NCBI GenBank assembly: GCA_021521415.1
Contig: JAIQDT010001652.1
Coordinates: 326,001-390,000, forward strand
Source of the DNA: Bidens hawaiensis
Lineage: Eukaryota; Streptophyta; Magnoliopsida; Asterales; Asteraceae
Length of the DNA: 64,000 bases
Direction: 5' to 3'
A program made the position numbers and the translations under genes. Below are positions 10,192 to 20,452 of the stretch, one piece after another. Within the stretch, counting starts at the first letter, position 1. Each line of letters opens with the position of its first letter. The notes below the pieces were generated by a model, which did not search any database, was not told where the DNA came from, and worked only from the letters and a program-made list of their open reading frames with translations.

Positions 10192-10745
10192 GTATGTGTT
10201 GTCAATATCATCCTATCTTTCTCTTTATTGTTTTACCCGGTTCGAGACCTCGGGTCGTCGAACCTTCGAAACCAAGTTTTTCGACCTCACGTTACGTGTT
10301 CATGGACGACCTTTTCGTCCTAACACCATTGAAATATGTTGGACTTCATTGTTATATCCATAAATCGGTCCGAAACGTCGGATAAAACTTGTTTGAATCT
10401 GAACAGTCGCCGTTTCAGATTCAGGCGAAGTTAAGGTTTACGCGAAGTTATTCTCAACTTCGCCAGTGGCTTAAGTTCGCCTTCAGCGATGTTATCCACA
10501 ACTTCGCTTGAAGCTTAATTTCGCCTATGGCGAAGTTATCCATAACTTCGCCTTGAACACAACTTCGCCTATTTCAATTTTTTTTTTTATAAGATTTCAG
10601 ACGAACTTACAGATGAAGCGAAGTTGTTCCCAACTTCGCCTCACCTTTAAATTCGCCTGTTCTGTGTACATCACAACTTCGCACATGGTACACAGCGAAC
10701 TTGTGAGATGGTTATATGGTCTCTAACTTGATTTGTTTTATGCAG
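10192..10745 (+). other. Putative 5'UTR intron of the SIRE-1 extra ORF
   Basis: Donor-like gtatgt at 10192 and acceptor-like tttgttttatgcag ending at 10745, two bases before the ATG codon at 10748. Both ends are conserved in SIRE-2 (554 versus 555 nt). The intron contains a second motif array (10425-10690), closely similar to the gag leader array. Confidence 0.6.
10425..10690 (+). repeat. Second GCGAAGTT/AACTTCGC array
   Basis: About ten exact 8-mers in both orientations (15 counting the promoter cluster). The segment around 10466-10510 aligns with the gag leader around 2450-2490, so the two arrays are homologous and not just alike in composition. Confidence 0.8.
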
Positions 10746-10747
10746 AT

Positions 10748-13540
10748 ATGGCTGCTGTTGGAGGTGCTGGTGGTGATGATGGTGATGAGCAACGACAATT
10801 CTTTCCAGCCCATAACCAATACATCACTTTGGATCCAGACGCACGAGGCGTTGAAGACTATAGGGAGATTATCACATTTCTCCAACGATCACGAGTTTTT
10901 CACGCAATCACTAATACACTACCCATATCTCTGCCTAACATTGAAGATTTCTGGCAGACGGTGTATTATGATTGCAGACCTGAGCCTCCGGTGATGCGAG
11001 CAACCGTAAATGGTCACAACATACAGTTTTCCTCGGAAGACATACGGTTGGCTCTGCAGTTCGGTGATGAAACGAGAGACGACCCAACGGAGTTCGTAGC
11101 TCCTTTCCGTGACGGAGCTTACTTGAGGATGGGTTATTCGGGTCCGCTGGGGGACTCGCAGAGGAGGAAAGGCTTTCTGCTGGATCAATGGCGCTTTCTG
11201 ATGCATGTGTTAATAGTATGCATGTCCGGCAGAAAGGCAGGAACAGACGGGATGGGTGCGACGATGCAATCGGCCATGATTGCGCTGACTTACAACCGCA
11301 GATATTCTTTTAGTCAGCTAATCTTTTACGAGATTGATCGTCAGAGACGGGCGACGGCGCGCGAGCGTTTTATTATGTATCCTAGATTTCTACAAATGAT
11401 TATTAATCATGTCGCTCCGTCTATACCGCAAAGACGCCCTATCAGATAAGTTGAGTGCGTAACAAAACGTATCTTTGCTCAGTGCAGGACGTCGAGCACT
11501 CGTAGCAACCCTGAGCGGCGTCCCAGGCATACTCCACTTTTCGGGTATCTCATCAACCCGGAGTATGTTCCTGCAGGAGGGGACGAGTTCAGAGATCCCC
11601 AACCACATCAGGCGGCAGCACCTCATGCTGTATCAGCTGGGCCTGTGGTTTCTACTGTTGCCTCTGCTGCTGTGCCAGCTACTGTATCTCATGCTGTGTC
11701 TACTGCTGAAGACGTTGATCTTAATGATGCCTTTGGCGTACATGGTGTGTTTGATATGGATGTCTCGGGTCCTCAATTTATGGATGTTACCAGTGCAGCT
11801 ACTTCGGTAGCTGACTCTGATCTAGACGAGACGTTTGCTGAGGCAAGAAGACTTATGGTGTCTCGGGAACGGACTACGGGAAAGAGGCCGAGAACTGTGG
11901 AGGAGGATGAGGATGAAGTGGATGAAGAGGAGGCAGTGCAGATTGTGCTTAGACGTTCAAGAAGAGAACAGAGAGGTATAGGTTCGGGAGCTGGAGAATC
12001 TTCAAGACTAGTACGTTTTGCTCCACCTGCCTTGTCTGGTATGTCTCTTATTACTACTACAGCACAGGTTACATCGGTCGAGACGTCGGCCCCAGCAATT
12101 GTGTCCCTACCACCCCAACCGCTTAATCCACCGGTGGTAGTTGCACGATTTGTGGAGTCGACAATCACTTCTACTGCAGTGTTACCAAGTGTACCACATG
12201 CGGTCACTTTTGCTGATGTCCCGCCAACTCCAACGCCTACTTCAGATTCCGAGAGGATTACATCACTAGAGCGGATTGTTGCTGATCAGACAAAGACCAT
12301 TCAAAGCCTAGTGGAATCCAATCGACTACAAGCTGCCCTCCTGGTTGAACATGGAAGAATAATAGATGCCTTCAAGGATTACTTGGCATCTCAGGGGGAG
12401 AATACTTGTAGGGGCGATGAGTTGAGAACGAAAAGACGAGAAGATCATGACGATGATCCCAATGCACCTTCCGGTGCAGGTGATGAGCTTCCAAGAACCT
12501 CTCAGGCTCTTGGGGCTTCCACAACTGAGGGGGAGTCTACAAATGCAGCTGGTGATGATGTTGTAGTTGTGGATGACGACGCTGATGTTGAAGACGTTAT
12601 CGATGCTTTGAAGGAGTTGGATGAGGAGGAGGACGATGAGTTGATGGATGATGACGACGTGTTGCCTATGGATGAGATTGAGAGGATAGGAGAACAGATT
12701 AATGTGGAAGATGTATTAGAAGAAGGTGAGATTGTGGATGATTCAGTGGAACATGAGATTCCAGCTGTTGAGAGATCAGAATTGGGGGATGAGAGTGTGA
12801 TAGAAGATACAGTATGGGAGGAGCAGCCGAACTGGAAAGAAGGCTCTGCTCAGTGGTTTGTTAAAACCAAGAAGCCTGCAGTGCCAACGATGTTCAGAAA
12901 GACTTATAATATAAAGGGCTATGCAGAGTCAAAGAAGGGAATCATATGCTGGTTGTACGACAAAGAGCTGAAACTATTTGTGATCAAACGGTACGACGGC
13001 ATTCAGTACTTTAAGAGATTGTTGAGATCTCTGAATTCCTTACCAGAATGTGAGGTGAAAGATTTAGCGAGATTGGGGCTGATCAATAGAAGCAATGATG
13101 ATATGGCAAGAATCATTGAGAAGATTGTATGGAAAGAAGCCATTAAAGACAAAAAGTTTGAACTGCTAAAGCCTCAAAAAGGAAAGTTGATAGAAGACAA
13201 AGATCGTGGAATGAGGGCTGACGGCAAACCATGGATGGTTATGAAGTATAAACCAGTCCGTCATTTGAAAGAAGTACCGATGAAAGTTATGCCCAAGAAC
13301 GTCCTAAAAGATTTAAAATGGTGGTACGTAGATTGCGAGACAGCTGAGGCAGTAATGGAAGATGAGGATGAACAAGAAGTACTTCGGGTTTACGACCCGA
13401 TGCATCTTGTTAATCTGTCGCAGGCTGATTTGAAAGTGCTCAACGAGAAGAAGATCTTCTACATTCCTGCTTGGAAGGATCAAGCTAGGAAATATCAAGG
13501 GGTAGTGTCGGTATGTGTGAGAGAAGGGGCGCACGCGTAG
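10748..13540 (+). pseudogene. SIRE-1 additional ORF (aORF), one in-frame stop
   Basis: A 930-codon frame broken only by TAA at 11447-11449 (codon 234; SIRE-2 has TAC). Residues ~1-240 form a globular domain (YREIITFLQR, FSSEDIRLALQFGDE, GRKAGTDGM, MYPRFLQMI). From memory this resembles the N-terminal domain of uncharacterised Asteraceae retroelement proteins. An acidic, Ser/Thr/Pro-rich linker follows, then a probable coiled coil (~500-545: SLERIVADQTKTIQSLVES), another acidic tract, and a Lys/Trp-rich C-terminal domain (~695-930). No signal peptide or transmembrane helix is evident, which argues against an envelope protein. Function unknown. The ATG directly follows a T-rich CAG acceptor-like site. 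Confidence 0.8.
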
Positions 13541-13590
13541 AGGTGAAGATTACAAGACTCAAGATTTGAAGATCAAGATATGAAGCTACT

Positions 13591-13604
13591 GCCAAGGGGG
13601 AGTC
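13591..13604 (+). promoter_or_regulatory. SIRE-1 polypurine tract
   Basis: gccaagggggagtc abuts the 3' LTR. The purine run primes plus-strand DNA synthesis. Confidence 0.85.
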
Positions 13605-14025
13605 TGTTGGTACATGTGTGTCAGTAGTTCATAGTCTAGCATTTGTAATCGAGTCTGTAATGTAATTATGTTTTGTTTATGATTGTTTTGTAATACGCGA
13701 AGTTGTCAACAAGTTCGCTATGGCGAACTTGTTGAATCAGCGAAGTTATGGACAACTTCGCCAATGGCGAAGTTGTCGTGTATAAAACTGTTTCGCTGAA
13801 ACAGTTTGAGTGTTGGTAGTTTAGGGTTTGTTTCAGTGTGTTTCATATTGGTGTTACGTGTTATTTTCTGTAATAGTGACCGTGAGTCACGTGTTCGGTT
13901 ATCAATATAACGTGGTTGATTTATTGCTCGTGTGATTCTATCTCTACACTCGTAACTACCTGCGCAGGGATTCCGCACCTGCGTTGTTAGCGATATCCCG
14001 TGTACGATCCGTTCAGGAACCTACA
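13605..14025 (+). repeat. SIRE-1 3' LTR
   Basis: 421 bp, one mismatch to the 5' LTR, followed by TSD acttc at 14026-14030. Confidence 0.95.
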
Positions 14026-14030
14026 ACTTC

Positions 14031-15000
14031 AATTCAAGGTATGTACTACGATTCCCCAAGTCTTTTTCACGTTAATTGACCCTCATATTGCGCGTATTGA
14101 TCGAAAAACGTCTTTTTGTAGGCTAACCGGGTGGCTGCCCAATTGAGCGTTTCCGGGGCTGTTTTGAGTGAGGTTTTCGCATCAAAATTCCACTAGGTAT
14201 GACATGTACATCATATTAAAATTTCATGGTCATTGGAGGTGTTTAGGTCGGTCAATCAATTTTAGTTCGAAAACTAGGGTTTATCGGGTGTAAAATTGCA
14301 AATTGTTGAGTTTGATGTGCTAGTTGATCGGGTGACCGACCGATTCAGTTTGTGCAGCCCTAGGGAGGTTTAAGGGCTGTGGAAAAATTATTTTTTGGGT
14401 GCTCGGGGCTGTCGTGGTTAGTGCTTCGTCAATTGAGTCGGCAGTGCGCGAATTTTCGTTTAAATGTTAAAGTAAGTGTTGTAAAAAGGAACCGTCAACC
14501 CTATCAACTCGGGTGACATAATTATGATGAATGAAAAGAGTTAAGACGGAATTTGGTCCATTCGGGGCTGATTCGGTTAACAAATGGTTTTAAGGATTAT
14601 TTCACGCGCATTCGACCCGATTTGACTATCTTTGGGCCTTGGGCCAAGTATTGGGCTTTGGCCCAGGTGTTGGGCCTTGGGCCAGGTGTTGGGCCTTAGG
14701 CCAAGTTGTTGGGCCTTGGGCCAAAGTATTGGGCTTGTACGGCCCATTTGGCTAGAGTGTTCCCACAGTCTAGTTTAGTAACGCGTTATGTATAATTTAC
14801 AGGACCTTGCTTGTGATTTTTCCCTTAGGAACTTCCTAGCTTGTTTCAAGTATTCGATCGATCTCAGGTGAGTTCATGATGCCCCTTTTACTCATTTTAC
14901 TTTTTGGCTAGCATGCGCACCTAAATGTTTTCTTACTTGATGAAATGTTTTTAAAATGATTTTATATAGGCTTGCTAGTATATGGTAAGCCTTGGGATGT

Positions 15001-15038
<38 letters not shown>

Positions 15039-15721
15039 CATTATTTCTTGGCCTCTATTTGGCGATGTTGTAGTCGTTTCGACTACTGATGTTTAGTATG
15101 CCTACTTCGTGTTTGCATGCACTGATGTTACGTGTTTGGGTTGTACGTTTGCTCGACCCTGATGTTATACGTGGATGTTATATATATATATATATACTGT
15201 TATGTATATAGGGATGTTATTGAATGGATGTTTACATATACATTTGTATACGTATGTATGAGGATGTTTAAGTTCGATAATGATGATTAGATGGATATAC
15301 CCTTTTTCTTTTAGAAAACCTTTGGTATGGCTATCATGATTTTACTACTGATATCTTTTACTTAAAACTTGAACTCACTCAGCTCAAGCTGACTTTGTGT
15401 GCATAGTGTAAGTTTCAGGATTTGGAAGAGGATGCCTTATCGCTTGGACGTGCACGGAGCTACTTGGATGGTGAAGGGCATACTGGAAGGAAGAATTGTT
15501 TATGATATTTTATTTCAAGGAAACTTATAATAGTTATACTTCTTTTGGTTCTTGGGCAAAATTCCCAGGTTTCGGGAACTTATTTCATTTTTCATGTTTT
15601 TCGCAAAATTTATACTCTGATACGTTTGTTTTAATGGTAGAAACGGTTCTTAAGTTTATTAAATTTTACGAGTGTTTGAATGATTACCAACTGTGGGGTT
15701 CCCGGGGTTCGGGGCCTTACA
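14031..15721 (+). repeat. T1 LTR copy A, second part
   Basis: Continues LTR copy A after the SIRE-1 insertion and ends ...ggggccttaca at 15721. Includes a TGGGCC-rich minisatellite (14634-14745), TA tracts near 15005-15030 and 15180, and sequence parallel to 21935-22661 plus 33229-34229. It has private differences from LTR B and the 3' LTR. Confidence 0.88.
14634..14745 (+). repeat. Minisatellite in T1 LTR (ttgggccttgggcca units)
   Basis: About five imperfect units of ~20 bp built from ttgggccttgggccaagt. The equivalent array in the 3' LTR (22543-22661) has a different unit pattern and was the Athila target. Confidence 0.8.
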
Positions 15722-15747
15722 CCTCACCACCACACCCGTCGCCCACC
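15722..15747 (+). other. Copied T1 right flank between two LTRs
   Basis: These 26 bp (cctcaccaccacacc...) are identical to the bases right after the T1 3' LTR at 34230-34255 and start with the T1 TSD cctca. They therefore represent host flank trapped inside the element. The junction with LTR B falls at the shared cacct. Confidence 0.85.
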
Positions 15748-16547
15748 TAAATGTTTTCTTACTTGATGAAATGTTTTTAAAATGATTTTATATAGGCTTG
15801 CTAGTATATGGTAAGCCTTGGGATGTTAAATATATATATATATATATGTATATACATTATTTCTTGGCCTCTATTTGGCGATGTTGTAGTCGTTTCGACT
15901 ACTGATGTTGTGTATGCCTACTTCGTGTTTGCATGCACTGATGTTACGTGTTTGGGTTGTACGTTTGCTCGACCCCAATGTTATACGTGGATGTTATATA
16001 TATATATATATATATATATTGTTATGTATATAGGGATGTTATTGAATGGATGTTTACATATACATTTGTATACGTATGTATGAGGATGTTTAAGTTCGAT
16101 AATGATGATTAGATGGATATACCATTTTTCTTTTAGAAAACCTTTGGTATGGCTATCATGATTTTATTACTGATATCTTTTACTTAAAACTTGAACTCAC
16201 TCAGCTCAAGCTGACTTTGTGTGCATGTTAGTGTAAGTTTCAGGATTTGGAAGAGTATGCCTTATCGCTTGGACGTGCACGGAGCTACTTGGATGGTGAA
16301 GGGCATACTGGAAGGAAGAATTGTTTATGAATATTTTATTTCAAGGAAACTTATAAAAGTTATACTTATTTTGGTTCTTGGGAAAAATTCCCGGGTTTCG
16401 GGAACTTATTTCATTTTTCATGTTTTCCACAAAATTTATACTCTGATACGTTTGTTTTAATGGAAGAAACGGTTCTTAAGTTTATTAAATTTTACGAGTG
16501 TTTGAATGATTACCAACTGTGGGGTTCCCGGGGTTTGGGGCCTTACA
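15748..16547 (+). repeat. T1 LTR copy B, 5'-truncated
   Basis: Repeats the last ~800 bp of LTR A (from taaatgttttcttac) and ends ccttaca at 16547. Only this LTR abuts the internal region. By eye it is closer to the 3' LTR than to copy A. Confidence 0.87.
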
Positions 16548-16894
16548 AGTTTCTATTAGAGCCTTGGTTCGAGGGATCCGAGCATCCCCGAATGCTTGGA
16601 CTCGAACTGTAAGAAAAGAGACCAGTATGCCCGCCATGAGTAGCTGCACGCCAAGAGGTAACTTTAAATTATTTAGTCATTCCTTTACATTTAAGATTTC
16701 CCTTATGTGTTTAACTGTTAAGTGTTAGATAGAATGCTAATATGGTTAGGGGCCGGGGGTGAATAGGACGGGCGGGTAAAGTAAACGACTAATCACACTT
16801 GATCAACGTCATTAGCAGTTTACCCTTACCTTACATGTTCTAAATGCCACTTGTACTTAATCATATTAAAACTCTGTCTTTGTAGAGATAAGTC
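16548..16894 (+). other. T1 leader with degenerate PBS
   Basis: The bases after LTR B (agtttctattagagcc) resemble a tRNA-Met PBS ending in AGAGCC but lack the usual TGGTATC. The rest of the leader has no feature. Confidence 0.5.
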
Positions 16895-18207
16895 ATGGTT
16901 AATACTTGAACAACCAGGAGAGGTGGTTCTAGCGGTCGTGGTCGTGGTCGTAGGCCACGTGCCGAAGCCGAGAATGAGATTCCTACTCCTCAGCAGGAAA
17001 CTCCGATTCATGAGGAGGGGGTAACCCCGCCTTAGATCCTGCTTTACGCGCGGCTATCGCGGATGAGGTTTACCAGGTGCTCCATAGCGCCATTCCAGAG
17101 ATCGTTGCTGAGTCCGTCAGGGTCATGGATGAATCACTAGCTGGTAAGGGTTCGGATAAGGGAAGGAAGAGTAAGGAGGTACAGGTCGAAGAGGAAGAGG
17201 AAGTGTATGTGCCGAGTGGGGATGATGATGAGGTGCGGACCGTTAGTGTATCGACCCGGGGTTGCTCGTATGGTGACTTAAGAAGTGCGACCCCCCTTCT
17301 TTCGATGGCACTAAAGATGCATTGGCAGCACATCAGTGGGTGAGGGAGATGGAGTCTGTTCTGAGGGTTAGTAAATGCAAGGGGGATGACATGGTGACTT
17401 ATGCTACTGCCTCGTTCCGTTCCGATGCACTATGTTGGTGGGATAACTTGGCGCAAGCTATGGGTGATCGTGAGGTTAGGAGGATGATGTGGGATGTGTT
17501 GAAGAAATTGGTTCTCGATCAGTTTTGTCCTCCGCATGAATTAGATAAAATAGAACAGGAATTCTTGACCTTGGAGGTTGGTTCTATGTCGCATCGGGAG
17601 TATACCACCAAGTTTAACAAGATGGCCCGCTTATGTCCCGACTTGGTTACTCTCGAAGCCAAGAGGATTAAGAAGTACGTTAAGGGACTTCTGGTGGATA
17701 TTCGTAGGGGTGTGTTGACTACCGACATGAACTCTTTTCACTCGGTGGTCACTCTAGCAGGTACGCTTTTTGATCAGAGGAAGAAATTACCGCCTACCGA
17801 GAATAGGAGGGCATGGAACTCAAATTCGTACGGTAAGCGGCCAGGGGGGAACAATTTTAACTCGTCCGGGAAAAGGGTAAAGACTGAGACTTCTGAGTTT
17901 AAAAGGGATGCAGCGTCTGGTAATTGAAAGAAGTGCGGGAAGCCGCATAAGGGGGAGTGTAGGATGGGGTCTGGAACTTGTTTTCGTTGTGATAAGGTGG
18001 GACACCCCCATTTCGAGTGCCCGACATTGACCTGTTTCCGCTGTAAGGGTTCGGGTCACTTGGCATCAAACTGTCCTTCCATTAAGGCGGGGGGGTCCGG
18101 GCACCGGACTTCCTCGAGGGGGAAAATAGATGAGAAGCCGAAAGCCAGGGCGAGGGCCTTCAACATCTCCAAGAAGGAAGCGAAAGAGGATGCGGATGTC
18201 GTTTCAA
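16895..18207 (+). pseudogene. gag: T1 Gag, decayed
   Basis: Starts at ATG 16895 and hits TGA at 16907 after four codons. A frameshift follows near 17030 and another near 17280-17310. The best-preserved part (17322-17927) is a Ty3/gypsy retrotransposon gag domain (AAHQWVREMES, SFRSDALCWWDNLAQ, FNKMARLCPDL), ended by TGA at 17925. The same frame continues into two CCHC zinc knuckles (CFRCDKVGHPHFEC, CFRCKGSGHLASNC) around 17980-18080. No functional Gag can be made from this copy. Confidence 0.85.
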
Positions 18208-18312
18208 GTACTTTTTCCTTATTTAGCTTTCATTCCACCGTCATAATTTCTTATTCCTTTGAATTCGTATGTGTTGACCGTGTAGCTAAGCAGTAGTATA
18301 ATATTGTCCTAG
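18208..18312 (+). other. Intron-like 105-bp insertion at the gag/protease boundary of T1
   Basis: Begins gtacttttt and ends gtcctag, and is T-rich. Removing exactly this GT...AG segment joins the upstream frame (ending DADVVS) to STFLLDELQASVLFDSGAS with the protease motif in frame. Retained, it adds an in-frame TAG near 18294. T2 has no insertion at the matching place. Could be an intron or an insertion flanked by gtac(c/t)ttt. Confidence 0.5.
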
Positions 18313-19258
18313 GTACCTTTCTACTTGATGAATTACAGGCGTCAGTTTTATTTGATTCGGGCGCCAGTAGGAGCTTTGTGGCAACCACTTTCTGTTCCTT
18401 ATTGAATAAATCACCTGAGCGCGTAGTCGATGGGTTTGAGGTTGAGGTTGTCGTAGGAAAATCCGTGTCCGTGTCTAGGGCTATTCAGGGTTGTTCCATT
18501 GAGTTGTCTGGTTATAGGTTTCCGGTGCGACTGTACTTGATGCCGCTTGGTTGTTTCGATGTGGTGCTCGGGATGGATTGGCTCGCGAATGTTGATGCTT
18601 AGATCATTTGTGGTCCGAAACTCGTTCGTCTAAAGGCCCCGGATGGGACTCGGATTACGGTCTTCGGTGATCGGAATGTTGCGACGCCACATATTATATC
18701 CATGATTAAGGCAGGGAAGTTGATGCAGCGGGGGTGCAGGGCGTATCTGGCGTTTGCTATGAACGTGAATACCGAGGTAGCTACTGTCGGTGATGTTCCT
18801 ATTGTTTGGGATTTCCCGGATGTAATTCCAGATGATTTGTCAGATGTGCCGCCGGATCGCGAGGTCGAGTTCCAGAAAGACCTTGTACCGGGCGCCAAAC
18901 CCGTTGCCCGAGCTCCCTACCGCCTAGCGCCGAATGAAATGAAGGAACTTATGGCTCAGTTGGAAGACTTCCTCGATAAGGGCTTTATTCGACTGAGCAT
19001 CTCGCCTTGGGGTGCCCCGGTCTTGTTCGTTAAGAAGAAAGACGGTAGCATGCGGATGTGCATTGACTATCGTGAATTAAACAAGCTCACTGTCAAAAAT
19101 CGGTACCCTCTCCCAAGGATCGACGATTTATTTGATCAGCTCCAAGGAGCTAGTTGGTTCTCGAAGATTGACCTTAGGTCCGGGTATCATCAGCTGAAGA
19201 TTCGGGAGGAAGATATTCCTAAGACTGCCTTCCGCACTATGGACATTACGAATTTCTG
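18313..19258 (+). pseudogene. pol: T1 protease and RT fingers/palm, decayed
   Basis: Aspartic protease with active site LFDSGASRSF and the flap-side motif VVLGMDWL, broken by TAG at about 18600. The same frame continues into Ty3/gypsy RT ([37 protein letters not shown] with the first catalytic Asp). A short deletion near 19236, by comparison with T2, removes the TRYGHxEF segment and shifts the frame. Confidence 0.85.
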
Positions 19259-20452
19259 GTGATGTCTTTCGGTTTGACCAATGCACCGGCTGCGTTCAAG
19301 GATCTTATGAACCGGGTGTGTAGACCGATGCTCGATCGCTCGGTTATTGTGTTCATCGATGACATTCTTGTGTACTCTAAAAGTGAATTCGATCACGCCG
19401 GTCACCTCAGGGAAGTGTCGGAGGCTCTGCGAAAGAACAAATTGTATGCGAAATTTTCTAAGTGTTCCTTCTGGTTACGTGAGGTTCAATTCTTGGGACA
19501 TGTCATTAACCCGAGTGGTATTCTGGTTGACCCTGCAAAGGTGGAAGCCGTGAATGAATGGGATTCTCCTAAGTCTCCAACCGAAATCCGTAGTTTTCTG
19601 GGTTTGGCGGGGTATTACCGCCGCTTTATTCCCGAATTTTCGAAAATTGCTTCTTCACTAACCAAGCTAACTAAGAAAGGTGTTAAGTTCGTTTGGGGTA
19701 CGGAACAGGAGGAGGCTTTTCTCGACTTGAAGAACAGATTGACGCATGCCCCGATCTTAGCTTTACCTGATGGCACCGACGATTTGGTGGTGTATTCTGA
19801 TGCCTCTTATCAGGGGCTTGGGTGTGTTTTGATGCAGCGAGGTCGAGTCATCGCTTATACCTCACGACAATTGAAGACTCACGAGGTGAATTATCCTACC
19901 CACGATTTAGAACTGGCAGCGGTTGTGTTTGCGCTTAAGTTGTGGAGGCACTATTTGTACGGTGTTCCTTGCGTTATTTATACCGATCATAAGAGCTTAA
20001 AGTATTTCTTCGAGCAAAAGGAACTGAATATGCGGCAGCGTCGATGGTTGGAGTTGATTAAGGACTACGACCTGGAGATCATGTACCATCCGGGTAAGGC
20101 TAACGTGGTGGCCGACGCGTTAAGCCGAAAGGAGAGACCAAAACCTATTCGTGTGAAATCCTACCAGCTTATTCTCAAACCCGACATTTTGAAACAAATA
20201 GCCAACGCACAGAATGAAGCGTTGCAGGTGGAATGGATTATGTCAGAGCGTATTTGGGGTCAGGAAAAGTTGTTGGAAGACGTAGGTGATGGGGTGAAAT
20301 ATAAGGATGGTCGTTTATGGGTACCGAGGTATGGAGGATTCAGAGATAAAATTTTGGATGAGGCACATAAGTCGCGCTATTCTATTCACCCGGGCGCGAC
20401 CAAGATGTACCAAGACTTGAAGAAAATATTGGTGGCCTGCAATGAAATTTGA
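19259..20452 (+). pseudogene. pol: T1 RT palm, RNase H and integrase zinc region
   Basis: Resumes in a new frame at [12 protein letters not shown] and holds catalytic FIDD ([12 protein letters not shown]), RT thumb/connection ([15 protein letters not shown]), RNase H ([36 protein letters not shown]) and the first half of the integrase zinc finger ([13 protein letters not shown]). A small deletion near 20430 shifts the frame before WWPAMK, so the ORF ends at 20452. Confidence 0.87.

Larger units (their letters stand above)
1705..14025 (+). mobile_element. SIRE-1: SIRE/Maximus-like Copia element with extra 3' ORF
   Basis: It is 12,321 bp, flanked by TSD acttc (1700-1704 and 14026-14030), with LTRs TGTTGG...CCTACA of 421 bp at both ends. 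The LTRs differ at a single base (C at 1918, A at 13818), so insertion was recent. Order: PBS, leader array, gag, pol (PR-INT-RT-RNase H, the Copia order), a 2.1-kb spacer, an additional ORF, a purine tract and the 3' LTR. The large size and downstream extra ORF fit the SIRE/Maximus lineage. Pol is disrupted in integrase and the extra ORF has one in-frame stop, so this copy is probably not autonomous. Confidence 0.93.

Noticed and set aside
10140..10385. 81-codon frame between the internal TATA and the aORF
   Set aside because: It spans the predicted 5'UTR and intron and shows no recognisable protein features.
10748..13540. aORF as an envelope-like glycoprotein
   Set aside because: No signal peptide, no transmembrane helix of ~20 hydrophobic residues and no Cys pattern; the protein is acidic and coiled-coil rich.
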